A stretch of DNA of 64,000 nt from contig DATHYT010000029.1 in NCBI GenBank assembly GCA_035459025.1, forward strand, positions 62,001 through 126,000. Reading direction: 5' to 3'. The notes under the pieces were generated by a model. That model did not search any database, had not been told where the DNA came from, and saw only the letters and a list, made by a program, of their open reading frames with translations. Origin of the DNA: JAABQT01 sp035459025. GTDB taxonomy: Bacteria > Pseudomonadota > Gammaproteobacteria > Burkholderiales > SG8-39. Position 1 is the first letter of the stretch, and every line of letters starts with the position of its first letter. A program made the translations under genes and the position numbers. Shown here piece after piece: positions 52,982 through 61,254 of this stretch.

Positions 52982-53794
52982 ATGCCCGAGTCCACACTGA
53001 AGAAGGTATCGGAAGAACTGATCGAGCTGGCGGCGAGCGGCCACACGGCGCCGCCGTTCAGCGCGCGCTATCCGAAGCTCGACGCCGAGGCCGGCTACCG
53101 CGCCATGCGCCGCCTGCACCAGCACCGCCTGACCATCGGCTGGAAGCCGCTCGGGCGCAAGATCGGCTTCACCAACCGCACGCTGTGGGAGCGCTACGGC
53201 GTGCACGAGCCGATCTGGGGCTTCGTCTACGACCACACGCTCATCCGCAGCGCGGACAACCGCGCCGAAGTGCCGCTCGAGAACCTGGCGCAGCCGCGCA
53301 TCGAGGCCGAGATCTGCTTCGGGCTGAAGGCGCCGCCGCCGCGCTCGCACGACCCGCACGCGATCCTCGCCGCCGTCGAGTGGGTCGCGCATTCGGTGGA
53401 AATCGTGCAGTGCTTCCATCCCGACTGGAAGGTGACGCTGCCCGATTGCACCGCCGCCAACGGGCTGCACGGGCGGCTCGTCCTCGGCACGCCGGTCGCG
53501 GTCGAGAGCATTCCGCACCTGGAGGCGCTGCTGCCCGCGGCGCGCGTGGTGCTGCGCAAGGGCGGCAAGGCCGTGGACGAGGGCGTCGGCGCGAACGTGC
53601 TCGACAGCCCGCTGTATGCACTGGCGCACCTCGTCGAGGTGCTGGCGCTGCAGCCCGACTTCGACCAGCTGCACGCCGAGGAGATCGTCTCCACGGGCAC
53701 GCTCACCGACGCGCATCCGGTGAAGGCGGGCGAGTCCTGGAGCACCGCCTTCGAGGGGCTGCCGCTTCCCGGCCTCACGGTGAAATTCACGTGA
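52982..53794 (+). CDS. 2-keto-4-pentenoate hydratase-like protein (MhpD/HpcG, FAH superfamily)
   Basis: The 270-aa protein shows the hydratase pattern: GRKIGFTNRTLWERYGVHEPIWGFVYD near 60, PRIEAEICFGLKA near 101 (metal Glu pair) and VEWVAHSVEIVQCFHPDWKVTLPDCTAANGLHGRLVLG near 134. The C-terminal GTLTDAHPVKAGESW is also typical. Members add water to 2-hydroxypenta-2,4-dienoate in meta-cleavage pathways, or have oxaloacetase-like roles. Its stop overlaps the next start (GTGA). Confidence 0.87.
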   Translation: MPESTLKKVSEELIELAASGHTAPPFSARYPKLDAEAGYRAMRRLHQHRLTIGWKPLGRKIGFTNRTLWERYGVHEPIWGFVYDHTLIRSADNRAEVPLENLAQPRIEAEICFGLKAPPPRSHDPHAILAAVEWVAHSVEIVQCFHPDWKVTLPDCTAANGLHGRLVLGTPVAVESIPHLEALLPAARVVLRKGGKAVDEGVGANVLDSPLYALAHLVEVLALQPDFDQLHAEEIVSTGTLTDAHPVKAGESWSTAFEGLPLPGLTVKFT

Positions 53795-54975
53795 GGCAAC
53801 CGCTGGAGGGCGTCACGGTAGTGGCGCTCGAGCAGGTGATCGCCGGCCCGTTCTGCACGCGCCAGCTCGCCGAGCTCGGCGCGCGTGTCATCAAGATCGA
53901 GCGCCCCGGGGTCGGCGACCAGTCGCGCGCGATGGACCGCACCGTGCAGGGGCTGTCGTCGCATTTCGTCTGGACCAACCGCTCCAAGGAAAGCCTCGCC
54001 CTGGACGTGAAGCACCCGCTGGCGAAGCCGATCCTCGCGCGGCTCCTCGAGCGCGCCGACGTGTTCGTGCAGAACCTTGCGCCCGGCGCCGTCGAGCGCC
54101 TGGGCCTGGGCGCGGCCGAGCTGCGCGCGCGCCATCCGCGCCTGGTGTGGTGCGGCATCTCCGGCTATGGTCCCGCCGGCCCTTATGCGGCCAAGCGCGC
54201 CTACGACCTGCTCGTGCAGTGCGAGGCGGGCCTGCTCTCGGTGACCGGCACCCCCGAGGCGCCCGCCAAGGCCGGCATCCCGGTCGCCGACATCGCCGCC
54301 GGCATGTACGCGATGTCTTCGATCCTCGCCGCGCTGCTCCGGCGCGAGCGCGACGGCGTGGGCGCGACGCTCGATATCACCATGTTCGAGTCGCTCGGCG
54401 AATGGATGGGGTTTCCCGCGTACTTCACCGCCTACGGCGGCACGCCGCCGCCGCGCTCGGGGGCCTATCACGCCACTATCGTGCCCTACGGGCCGTTCGC
54501 GGCGGGTGACGGCAAGACAGTGTTCCTCAGCATCCAGAACGAGCGCGAGTTCGCGCGCTTCTGCGACCAGGTGCTGGGCAACGCGGCGCTGGCGAAAGAC
54601 CCGCGCTTTTCCTCAAGCCCCGCGCGCGTGGCGCACCGCGACGCCATGCACGCCGAGATCGCGCGCGTGTTCGGCGCGCTGGGCGCGGCGCAGGTGGTGC
54701 AGCGGCTGGAAGCCGCCGGCATCGCCAACGCGCGGCTCAACACCATGCAGGAGTTCTGGGACCACCCGCAGCTCGCGGCGCGCGATCGCTGGCGCGAGGT
54801 GGGCACCGAGGCCGGGGCGGTGCGCGCGCCCAAGGTGCCGCTCAACCTGTCGGAGTTCGAGCCGCGCATGGACGACGTGCCCGCGCTCGGCGCGCACAGC
54901 CGCGCGATCCTCGCGGAGCTCGGCTACGGCGAAGCGGAGATCGACCGCTTAGCGGGAGAAAAGGCTATCGCATAG
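53791..54975 (+). CDS. CaiB/BaiF family (class III) CoA-transferase
   Basis: The 394-aa protein has the N-terminal CoA-binding VVALEQVIAGPFCTRQLAELGARVIKIERP, NRSKESLALDVKHP near 64, and ISGYGPAGPYAAKRAYDLLVQCEAGL near 125, where the Asp is the expected catalytic acyl carrier. It activates an organic acid by moving CoA. It is coupled to the hydratase gene and ends at a strong hairpin. The substrate is unknown. Confidence 0.92.
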   Translation: MRQPLEGVTVVALEQVIAGPFCTRQLAELGARVIKIERPGVGDQSRAMDRTVQGLSSHFVWTNRSKESLALDVKHPLAKPILARLLERADVFVQNLAPGAVERLGLGAAELRARHPRLVWCGISGYGPAGPYAAKRAYDLLVQCEAGLLSVTGTPEAPAKAGIPVADIAAGMYAMSSILAALLRRERDGVGATLDITMFESLGEWMGFPAYFTAYGGTPPPRSGAYHATIVPYGPFAAGDGKTVFLSIQNEREFARFCDQVLGNAALAKDPRFSSSPARVAHRDAMHAEIARVFGALGAAQVVQRLEAAGIANARLNTMQEFWDHPQLAARDRWREVGTEAGAVRAPKVPLNLSEFEPRMDDVPALGAHSRAILAELGYGEAEIDRLAGEKAIA

Positions 54976-54996
54976 GTGCTGCTGCCGTTCAATGCG

Positions 54997-55043
54997 TCTC
55001 GGCTTTTCTGGCGGGGTGAATCTTCCCGCCAGAAAAGCCGAGA
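54997..55043. terminator. Bidirectional terminator with a perfect 19-bp stem
   Basis: Arms 54997-55015 (TCTCGGCTTTTCTGGCGGG) and 55025-55043 are perfect reverse complements around a 9-nt loop. The arms contain TTTT and AAAA. It lies between the convergent CoA-transferase (+) and DGQHR (-) genes, so it can serve both. The stem is longer than in most intrinsic terminators. Confidence 0.8.
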
Positions 55044-55086
55044 TGTATTTGAAAGGCGAAACCCGCGGATGGGCTGAACGCCCGCG

Positions 55087-56199
55087 CTAGGTTTTCTTCA
55101 GCTCGATGCCCGCGGCGCGCGCCAGGTCGCGCTGCACACGCGCCACGCGCTCGACCTCGCCCTTGGCGGGGAAGCGCTCGTAGAAGCCTTCCTCACGGAA
55201 CTCGCGCACCATGTCGGCCCAGGGCGCGAGGCGCTGCTCCCAACGCTGCAGGCGCCCTTCGGCGGGCTCCGCGTCCTCGCGCGCAAGCGCCGTGCACACG
55301 CGGATCATCGCCTTCAGGGTCACCGGCTTGGTGACCATGTAGTTGTCCTTGCCCCAGGTATCGCCGAAGGCGGCCTTCGCGGCCTTGAGGAAGTCGCGGA
55401 TCGCCGCGTAGTACTTGTCGACGTTCTTCGCGCTGCCGCCGGTGACCTGGATCCGGCGCCACTCGGCGCGCACCCAGCGGTGCAGCTCGTTGAACAGCTC
55501 CGCCTGCAGGATCCACTTGTCGCGCTGGCTGCGCCCGCCGAGCCGGTTGATGCGGTAGCGCAGCGGGCTGTCGCCCTCGCTGTAGAGCTTGTCGACCAGG
55601 CGCGCGGCGAACTTGCGGTCCGGCGCCGCCCACGACACCTTCTCGTAGAGATCCACGAGGTGGCTCTTGTTGATGCGCGTCGGCGTGGAATTGATGATGA
55701 CGAACATCTCGGTGGAGAAGTCCTCGCTGCGGCCGTCGAAGATCATGCACGGCACGCGGATGGCGGCGGCTTCGGCGGGCTTGTCCAGCATGTAGAAATG
55801 CAGCGCCGCCAGTCGGTGCTGGCCGTCGATGATCAGGAACTTGGCGCTCGGCTCCGACAGGTGCCCCATGCCGTCGGCCGCGGACTGGTAGCGCAGGGTC
55901 TCCGAGGTGAACAGCAGCACCGTCCCGGGAATCGGCGGCTGCGTCACCGCGGTCTCGTAGAAGTTGCGCAGCTGGCGCACCTTGGCCTGCGAGAGCGAGC
56001 GCTGGAACGCGTGGTCGGTGCGCTCGATGCGCGCGATGAACTGCGCGATGTCGTCGTCCTGGGCGATGCGCGAGGGGGCGATCTGCTCGCCCTCGCCATA
56101 GAATCGGCTAATGAAACGTACCCGGGACAATAGCTCCTTCGCCGGGTAGCTGACAAAGTAGAAGATCCCGTCCTTCTGGCGTATCTGCGTCGCGAGCAC
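55087..56199 (-). CDS. DGQHR domain protein (DndB-like), stand-alone
   Basis: The 370-aa protein carries the namesake motif FLIIDGQHRLAALHFYML near residue 125, with MFVIINSTPTRINKSHLVDLYEKV near 165. DGQHR proteins include DndB, the regulator of DNA phosphorothioation, and orphan relatives. GTG 56199 was chosen because GGAGG stands 8 nt upstream; TTG 56235 is the longer option. No dnd, ssp or other DNA-modification gene is next to it. Its job is unknown; DNA binding or regulation is plausible. Confidence 0.82.
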   Translation of the reverse strand: MLATQIRQKDGIFYFVSYPAKELLSRVRFISRFYGEGEQIAPSRIAQDDDIAQFIARIERTDHAFQRSLSQAKVRQLRNFYETAVTQPPIPGTVLLFTSETLRYQSAADGMGHLSEPSAKFLIIDGQHRLAALHFYMLDKPAEAAAIRVPCMIFDGRSEDFSTEMFVIINSTPTRINKSHLVDLYEKVSWAAPDRKFAARLVDKLYSEGDSPLRYRINRLGGRSQRDKWILQAELFNELHRWVRAEWRRIQVTGGSAKNVDKYYAAIRDFLKAAKAAFGDTWGKDNYMVTKPVTLKAMIRVCTALAREDAEPAEGRLQRWEQRLAPWADMVREFREEGFYERFPAKGEVERVARVQRDLARAAGIELKKT

Positions 56200-56283
56200 G
56201 GTTGCTGCCTCCGGGCGGGTCGCCCCAACTATCAAGTCCCGGCGAATGATACCGAAGGCTGCCGGGCCCCGCAGGGCGGGATT

Positions 56284-56802
56284 TCAATCCCACCCCGGGC
56301 AGACCGGCAGCATCAGGGCCTGTAGCACCTTAGCCGTGCGCCGGTTTTGCACGAAAGCGGCCACCCCGCAGTGCCCCAAGACCGCCTTCGGCAGCAGGGG
56401 CAGGGCCCGTTGTTGCCTGATCCTGCCGGCCGTGAACGGGATCGGCCCGCCTCCAGGCGCAGGGCGATATGCGCCACCGGCGGCCGGGCATTGATCCTGG
56501 CCCCCTCCTTTTCAAAGGCCCCGGCGGCATACCAGCGGCGGAAGTCTTGCCCCTGGAGCATGACCTGGGGGGGTGTAGACGACGCGCGCACGGATGACCT
56601 GCGCGAGTTTTCGCTGGCGGTCGGCAAAGCGCTGCTGGGCGTACGGATCCTTCCAGCCGATGTAGTCCCAGTAGTTCACGTGCAAGGAGAGGGGCACCAC
56701 GCGCCCCGGCGCAGCCGTATGGGCCCCGGACTGCGCGCTGCATTGCAGCGCTTGCGCCTGGGAAGCCAGCGCCGCGAGGAGCACGGTCAGGGCAAGCCGC
56801 AT
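56284..56802 (-). pseudogene. Decayed DUF1223 (secreted thioredoxin-like) gene
   Basis: The pieces in three frames add up to a DUF1223 protein. Frame 1 has a signal peptide and VPLSLHVNYWDYIGWKDPYA to VVYTP. After a run of seven C (minus strand, 56573-56567), frame 2 continues PQVMLQGQDFRRWYAAGAF to AHIALRLEAG. After a missing base near 56443, frame 3 gives PIPFTAGRIRQQRALPLL and GVAAFVQNRRTAKVLQALMLPVC. The segment with the catalytic Cys pair normally before VPLSLHV is absent. A read error could explain one shift, not the deletion. Confidence 0.75.
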
Positions 56803-56858
56803 GCGGTTCAGTCGAAACGGCGGGGCCGGCGCTTACCGCTGCAACGCGATAATGCGGG

Positions 56859-57860
56859 GTGTCCTTGAAACTCTCCATCCTCGACCAGTCGCCGGTGATC
56901 TCCGGGCATACCCCGGCGCAGGCGATCGCCGCCACGCTGGAGCTCGCCCGTCAGGCCGAGCGGCTCGGCTACCACCGCTATTGGCTCGCCGAGCACCATG
57001 CCATCGCAGCGCTTGCCGATCCCTGCCCGGAGGTGCTCCTCGCCCGCCTTGGGGCGGAGACCCGGCGAATGCGCATCGGCACCGGAGGGGTCCTCCTGCC
57101 CTATTACAGTGCGTTCAAGGTGGCCGAAGTGTTTCGCATGCTGGAATCCCTTTACCCCGGTCGCGTCGACCTGGGCATCGGCCGCGCTCCAGGGGGCGAT
57201 GCCCGCACCGCGCATGCCGTCGGCGGCGGCCAGCTGCCGACGGCGGAGGACTTCCCGCAGCGGGTCTGGGAGCTTGTCGCCCATCTCGACAACGCCCTGC
57301 CCGACGACCATCCGCACAAGCGCGTGCGGCTGCAGCCGGGCGGCGATACGGCGCCCGAGGTCTGGCTCCTGGGGTCATCGGATTTCAGCGGCGCGCTCGC
57401 CGCGCAGCTCGGCCTGCGCTTCGCCTTCGCCCACTTCATCAACCCGCGCGGCGGCGATGTCGTGACGCGCGCCTACCGCGAGCGCTTCCAGCCATCGTCG
57501 CGGGAAGCATCGCCCGCCGCCATCGTCTGCGTGTTCGTGATCTGCGCCGCCGACGACGCCGAAGCCGGGCGGCTCGCCGCCTCGATCGACCTGCGCCGCC
57601 TGCACATGGCGCTCGGGCGCGATACGCCGGTGCCGACGCTCGCCGAGGCCGAGCGGCACGAGTATTCGGAGGAGGAGCGACGCTACGTGCTCGCGCAGCG
57701 CGAGCGCGCGGTGATCGGCGGACCCGAGAAATGCCGGCGCGAGCTCACGGCGCTCGCCGAACGCTACGCCGCCGACGAGGTGATGGCACTCACCATCACC
57801 GGGGATTACGCGTCGCGGCTGCGCTCCTATGAGCTGCTGGCCGAGGTGTTCAGGCTCTAG
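56859..57860 (+). CDS. LLM class (bacterial luciferase-like) flavin-dependent oxidoreductase
   Basis: The 333-aa protein starts LKLSILDQSPV and has YHRYWLAEHHAIAALADPCPEVLLARLGAET near 38, IGTGGVLLPYYSAFKVAEVFRMLESLYPGRVDLGIGR near 72, and a family ending DEVMALTITGDYASRLRSYELLAEVF. This is the MsnO8/YhbW-like subgroup using FMN. GTG 56859 lies 5 nt after GATAAT (56848-56853), so the mRNA may lack a leader. The last codons share CTAG with the convergent ankyrin gene. Confidence 0.9.
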   Translation: MSLKLSILDQSPVISGHTPAQAIAATLELARQAERLGYHRYWLAEHHAIAALADPCPEVLLARLGAETRRMRIGTGGVLLPYYSAFKVAEVFRMLESLYPGRVDLGIGRAPGGDARTAHAVGGGQLPTAEDFPQRVWELVAHLDNALPDDHPHKRVRLQPGGDTAPEVWLLGSSDFSGALAAQLGLRFAFAHFINPRGGDVVTRAYRERFQPSSREASPAAIVCVFVICAADDAEAGRLAASIDLRRLHMALGRDTPVPTLAEAERHEYSEEERRYVLAQRERAVIGGPEKCRRELTALAERYAADEVMALTITGDYASRLRSYELLAEVFRL

Positions 57861-58462
57861 AACAGCGCGGCAACATCCTCGTGCCCGCGCTCGCGCGCGA
57901 GATCCCGCGGCGTCTTGCCCTGCAGATTCCTCAGGCCCGGATGGCTCGTGTGCGGCAGAAGCAGCCGCACGGTGCCAGCGTGCCCGCCGGCCGCCGCGCC
58001 GTGCAGCGCGAGATTGCCGTCGAGGTTGAACGCGTCCGCATCCGCACCGCGCTCGAGCAGCAGGCGCACCACCGCCTCGTGGCCGCTGTAGGCCGCCCAG
58101 TGCAGCGCCGACTCGCCGTGATCGTTGAGCGCCCGGGGGTCCGCGCCCGCATCGAGCAATAGCAGCGCGACCGCCGCATCGGGGTTCAACGTCGCATGGT
58201 GCAACGCGGTTTCACCGGTCGCCGTGCGCGCGCGCACCCGCGCGCCGGCGTCGAGGAGCAATCGCGTCACCGCGGCCATGCCCTGCTCGGCCGCCAGGTG
58301 CAGCGGCGTCTCGCGGGCCGCGTTGCGCGCCTCGAGGTCCACCTTGCCGCCCAGCACGAGCACGGCGGCGACCGGCTCCTTGCCCTGCGCGATCGCCTCG
58401 TGCAAGGGCGAGGCGTGCGGCTGTGCCTGGGCGAGGAGCAGCGCCGCGAGCAGCGCCCTCAT
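57857..58462 (-). CDS. Exported ankyrin-repeat protein
   Basis: The 201-aa protein has a short signal peptide (MRALLAALLLAQAQPHA) and about five ankyrin repeats, for example ETPLHLAAEQGMAAVTRLLLDAGA, ESALHWAAYSGHEAVVRLLLERGA and LALHGAAAGGHAGTVRLLL. Periplasmic ankyrin proteins often act as inhibitors or cofactors of a neighbouring enzyme. Its ATG overlaps the stop of the dehydrogenase gene by 4 nt, which suggests a link to that enzyme or operon. Confidence 0.9.
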   Translation of the reverse strand: MRALLAALLLAQAQPHASPLHEAIAQGKEPVAAVLVLGGKVDLEARNAARETPLHLAAEQGMAAVTRLLLDAGARVRARTATGETALHHATLNPDAAVALLLLDAGADPRALNDHGESALHWAAYSGHEAVVRLLLERGADADAFNLDGNLALHGAAAGGHAGTVRLLLPHTSHPGLRNLQGKTPRDLARERGHEDVAALF

Positions 58463-61254
58463 CGCAGTGCGCCCGCCAGCACCTCCGCGAAGTGCTGCGC
58501 CGTACGATCCGACAGACCCTCGATCTGCTCGCGGCAGGAAAAGCCGTCGGCCACCACCAGCGTGTCGGGCGGCGCGGCGCGCAGCCGCGGCAGCAGCGCG
58601 ATCTCCGCGATACGGCGCGAGGCCGCTTCGTGCGCCGCCTTCAGGCCGAAGGAGCCCGCCATGCCGCAGCAACCCAGATCCGGCGCTTCGACCTCGAGGC
58701 CGGCGGCGCGCAGGAGCCGCACCTCCGCGGCGCTCCCCCAGAGCGCCTTCTGGTGGCAGTGCGGCTGCAGCAGCGCGCGGCCAAAGCTGCGCGGCGGCGC
58801 ATAGCCGCGCGCGTCGAGGAACTCGGCGAGCGAATGCACCCGCGCTGCGAGCGCCTGCGCACGATCGTCGTCCGCAAAGAGCTGCTTGAGCTCGTCGCGG
58901 AACACCGAGAGGCACGCGGGCTCGAGCACGACGACCGGCACGTCCGGCTCAAGTGCTTCGAGGACACGACCGAGCGCCGCCTTCGCCTGGTCGAGCATCC
59001 CCGCGTCGTAGTACGGGCGCCCGCAGCACAGGTGCGCTTTCGGCAGCTCGACGCTGCACCCGGCATGCGCCAGCACGCGCGCCGCGGCCAATCCTGTTGC
59101 CGGCCGGAAGTAGCCGTTGAACGTGTCGTCGAACAGGATCACGCGCTCGCCGGCGCCCTGCGGCACGAACCGCGCCCGCAGGCTCTGCGCGGCAAGGCGC
59201 GGCATGCGGCGCGTGGTGCTCAGCCCGGCCACCGGCCGGCCCAGGGCGCCCAGCACGTTGGCCAGGCCCGGCGCCTTGGAAGCGAGCGGCGCCCACTCGC
59301 CGATGCGCGCGAGCGCCTGCACCGCGGGCGGTCGGATCTTCTTCTCGTAGTAATGCGACAGGAACTCCGCCTTGTAGGCCGCCATGTCGGTGTGCGTCGG
59401 GCAGTCGCTGCGGCAGCCCTTGCAGGCGAGGCACCAGTCGAGCGCCTCCTTCACTTCTTCGCTCTGCCAGCCCCCGGTGATCACCTCGCCCTGCAGCATC
59501 TCCCAGAGCAGGCGCGCGCGCCCGCGCGTGGAGTAGCGCTCTTCGCCCGTGCCGCGGTAGCTCGGGCACATGGTGCCGCCCGATTTCGATCGGCACTTGC
59601 CCATGCCGACGCAGTGCTCGGCGGCGCGCGCGAAGCCGTCGCCCACGTCGCTCCTGAAGGCAAAGCGCGTTTGCAGCGTCACCGGCTTGTAGGCCGGCCC
59701 CAGGCGCAGGTTCTCGTCCACGCGCAGCACGTCGCCCGCGGCGTTGACGAGCTTTCCGGGGTTCATGCGGTTCAAGGGATCCCAGAGGCGCTTGAACTCG
59801 CGAAACGCCTGCATCAGCTCGGGGCCGTACATCGCCGGCAGGAACTCCGCGCGCGCCTGGCCGTCGCCGTGCTCGCCCGACAGCGACCCGCCGTACTTCA
59901 CCACCAGCTCGGCGGCGGCCTGCAGGAAGCCGCGCCAGCGCGCGAGGCCCGCGGGCGTTCTCAAATCGAAGGTGATGCGCGCGTGGATGCAGCCGTCGCC
60001 GAAGTGCCCGTAGAGCGAGGTGCGGTAGCCGTGGCGATCCACCAGCGCCTGGAACTCGCGCAGGTAGTCCCCGAGGCGCAAGGGATCCACCGCGGCGTCC
60101 TCCCAACCGACCACGGGATCGGGCCCGGGCGTGCCCTTCAGGTTGAGCGCGGTGGCCGAGGCGCCGGTCTCCCGGATCGCCCACAGCCTCGCGATCTGCG
60201 CCGGGTCGGTGACCAGCGTGCCGCGCAGGCTGCTCGCCTTGTCGATCGCCTGCTCCAGCGTGTCGCCGCCGAACTCGATCATCAGCCAGGCGCGCCCCTC
60301 GGGCAGCAGCCCGATATCCTCGAGCTTGAGCTTTCGCTCGCGCAGCCCGCCGATGATCGGCTCGTCGAGGCCCTCGCAGGCGATGGGCCCCGCGGCCAGG
60401 ATCTGCGGCACCGCATCGCCGGCGGCAAAGACATCTGTATAGCCCTGCACCAGGAGCAGGCGGTGGCGCGGGTTCTCCACCAGCGTCGCCCTCGCCTGCA
60501 GCGTCAGCGCGCAGGTGCCCTCCGAGCCCACCAGCGCGCGCGCCACGTTGAAGCCGTTTTCGGGCAGCAGCTGGTCGAGGTTGTAGCCCGAAACGCGGCG
60601 CTTGATCGTCGGAAAGCCGGCGCGGATCCGCTCCGCGTAGCGGTCCGCGAGCAGCTTCAGGCCGCGATAGATCTCGGCCTGGCGGTCGTTCTTCGAAAGG
60701 ATGCGGTCGAACGCGGCCTCGTCCGTCGGCCCGCACCAGAAGCGCGCGCCGTCGTAGGTCGCCACCTCCAGCGCCTCGATGTTCTCCACGGTCTTGCCGG
60801 CCATCACCGAGTGCGCGCCGCAGGAATTGTTGCCGATCATGCCGCCGAGCGTGCAGCGGCTGTGCGTCGCCGGGTCGGGCCCGAAGACCAGGCCGTGGCC
60901 GGCCGCCGCCGCGCTCAGGCTGTCGCACACGACGCCGGGCTCGACCCGCGCGCTCTTCGTCGCGGCGTCGATCGACAGCACCCGGTCCATGTACTTCGAG
61001 CAGTCGATCACCACCGCCACGTTCACGCTCTGGCCGCACATCGAGGTGCCGCCGCCGCGCGCGAGCACCGGCGCGCCGTGCGCGCGGCATACGGCGAGCG
61101 CGGCCATCACGTCCTCGGCCGAGCGCGGCAGAATCACGCCGATCGGCACCTGGCGGTAGTTGGACGCTTCGGAGGCGTAGGCGGCGCGCGCGCCGGCGTC
61201 GAAGCGCACCTCGCCCGCGACGGCGGCCGCGAGCGCGGCCTGCAATTCCTTCAT
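58459..61254 (-). CDS. D-2-hydroxyacid (2-hydroxyglutarate/lactate-type) dehydrogenase, FAD + Fe-S fusion
   Basis: The 931-aa protein joins a PCMH-type FAD domain (VLARGGGTSMCGQSVNVAVVID near 65, GGMIGNNSCGAHSVMAGKT near 137), a FAD-oxidase C domain (YGHFGDGCIHARITFDL near 400), 4Fe-4S ferredoxin motifs (MGKCRSKSGGTMCPSYRGT and CLACKGCRSDCPTH) and two CCG domains (HLCCGRPYYDAG, DLGCCGMAGSFG). It likely oxidises a D-2-hydroxyacid and feeds electrons to the chain. ATG 61254 overlaps the M48 stop. Confidence 0.92.
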   Translation of the reverse strand: MKELQAALAAAVAGEVRFDAGARAAYASEASNYRQVPIGVILPRSAEDVMAALAVCRAHGAPVLARGGGTSMCGQSVNVAVVIDCSKYMDRVLSIDAATKSARVEPGVVCDSLSAAAAGHGLVFGPDPATHSRCTLGGMIGNNSCGAHSVMAGKTVENIEALEVATYDGARFWCGPTDEAAFDRILSKNDRQAEIYRGLKLLADRYAERIRAGFPTIKRRVSGYNLDQLLPENGFNVARALVGSEGTCALTLQARATLVENPRHRLLLVQGYTDVFAAGDAVPQILAAGPIACEGLDEPIIGGLRERKLKLEDIGLLPEGRAWLMIEFGGDTLEQAIDKASSLRGTLVTDPAQIARLWAIRETGASATALNLKGTPGPDPVVGWEDAAVDPLRLGDYLREFQALVDRHGYRTSLYGHFGDGCIHARITFDLRTPAGLARWRGFLQAAAELVVKYGGSLSGEHGDGQARAEFLPAMYGPELMQAFREFKRLWDPLNRMNPGKLVNAAGDVLRVDENLRLGPAYKPVTLQTRFAFRSDVGDGFARAAEHCVGMGKCRSKSGGTMCPSYRGTGEERYSTRGRARLLWEMLQGEVITGGWQSEEVKEALDWCLACKGCRSDCPTHTDMAAYKAEFLSHYYEKKIRPPAVQALARIGEWAPLASKAPGLANVLGALGRPVAGLSTTRRMPRLAAQSLRARFVPQGAGERVILFDDTFNGYFRPATGLAAARVLAHAGCSVELPKAHLCCGRPYYDAGMLDQAKAALGRVLEALEPDVPVVVLEPACLSVFRDELKQLFADDDRAQALAARVHSLAEFLDARGYAPPRSFGRALLQPHCHQKALWGSAAEVRLLRAAGLEVEAPDLGCCGMAGSFGLKAAHEAASRRIAEIALLPRLRAAPPDTLVVADGFSCREQIEGLSDRTAQHFAEVLAGALR

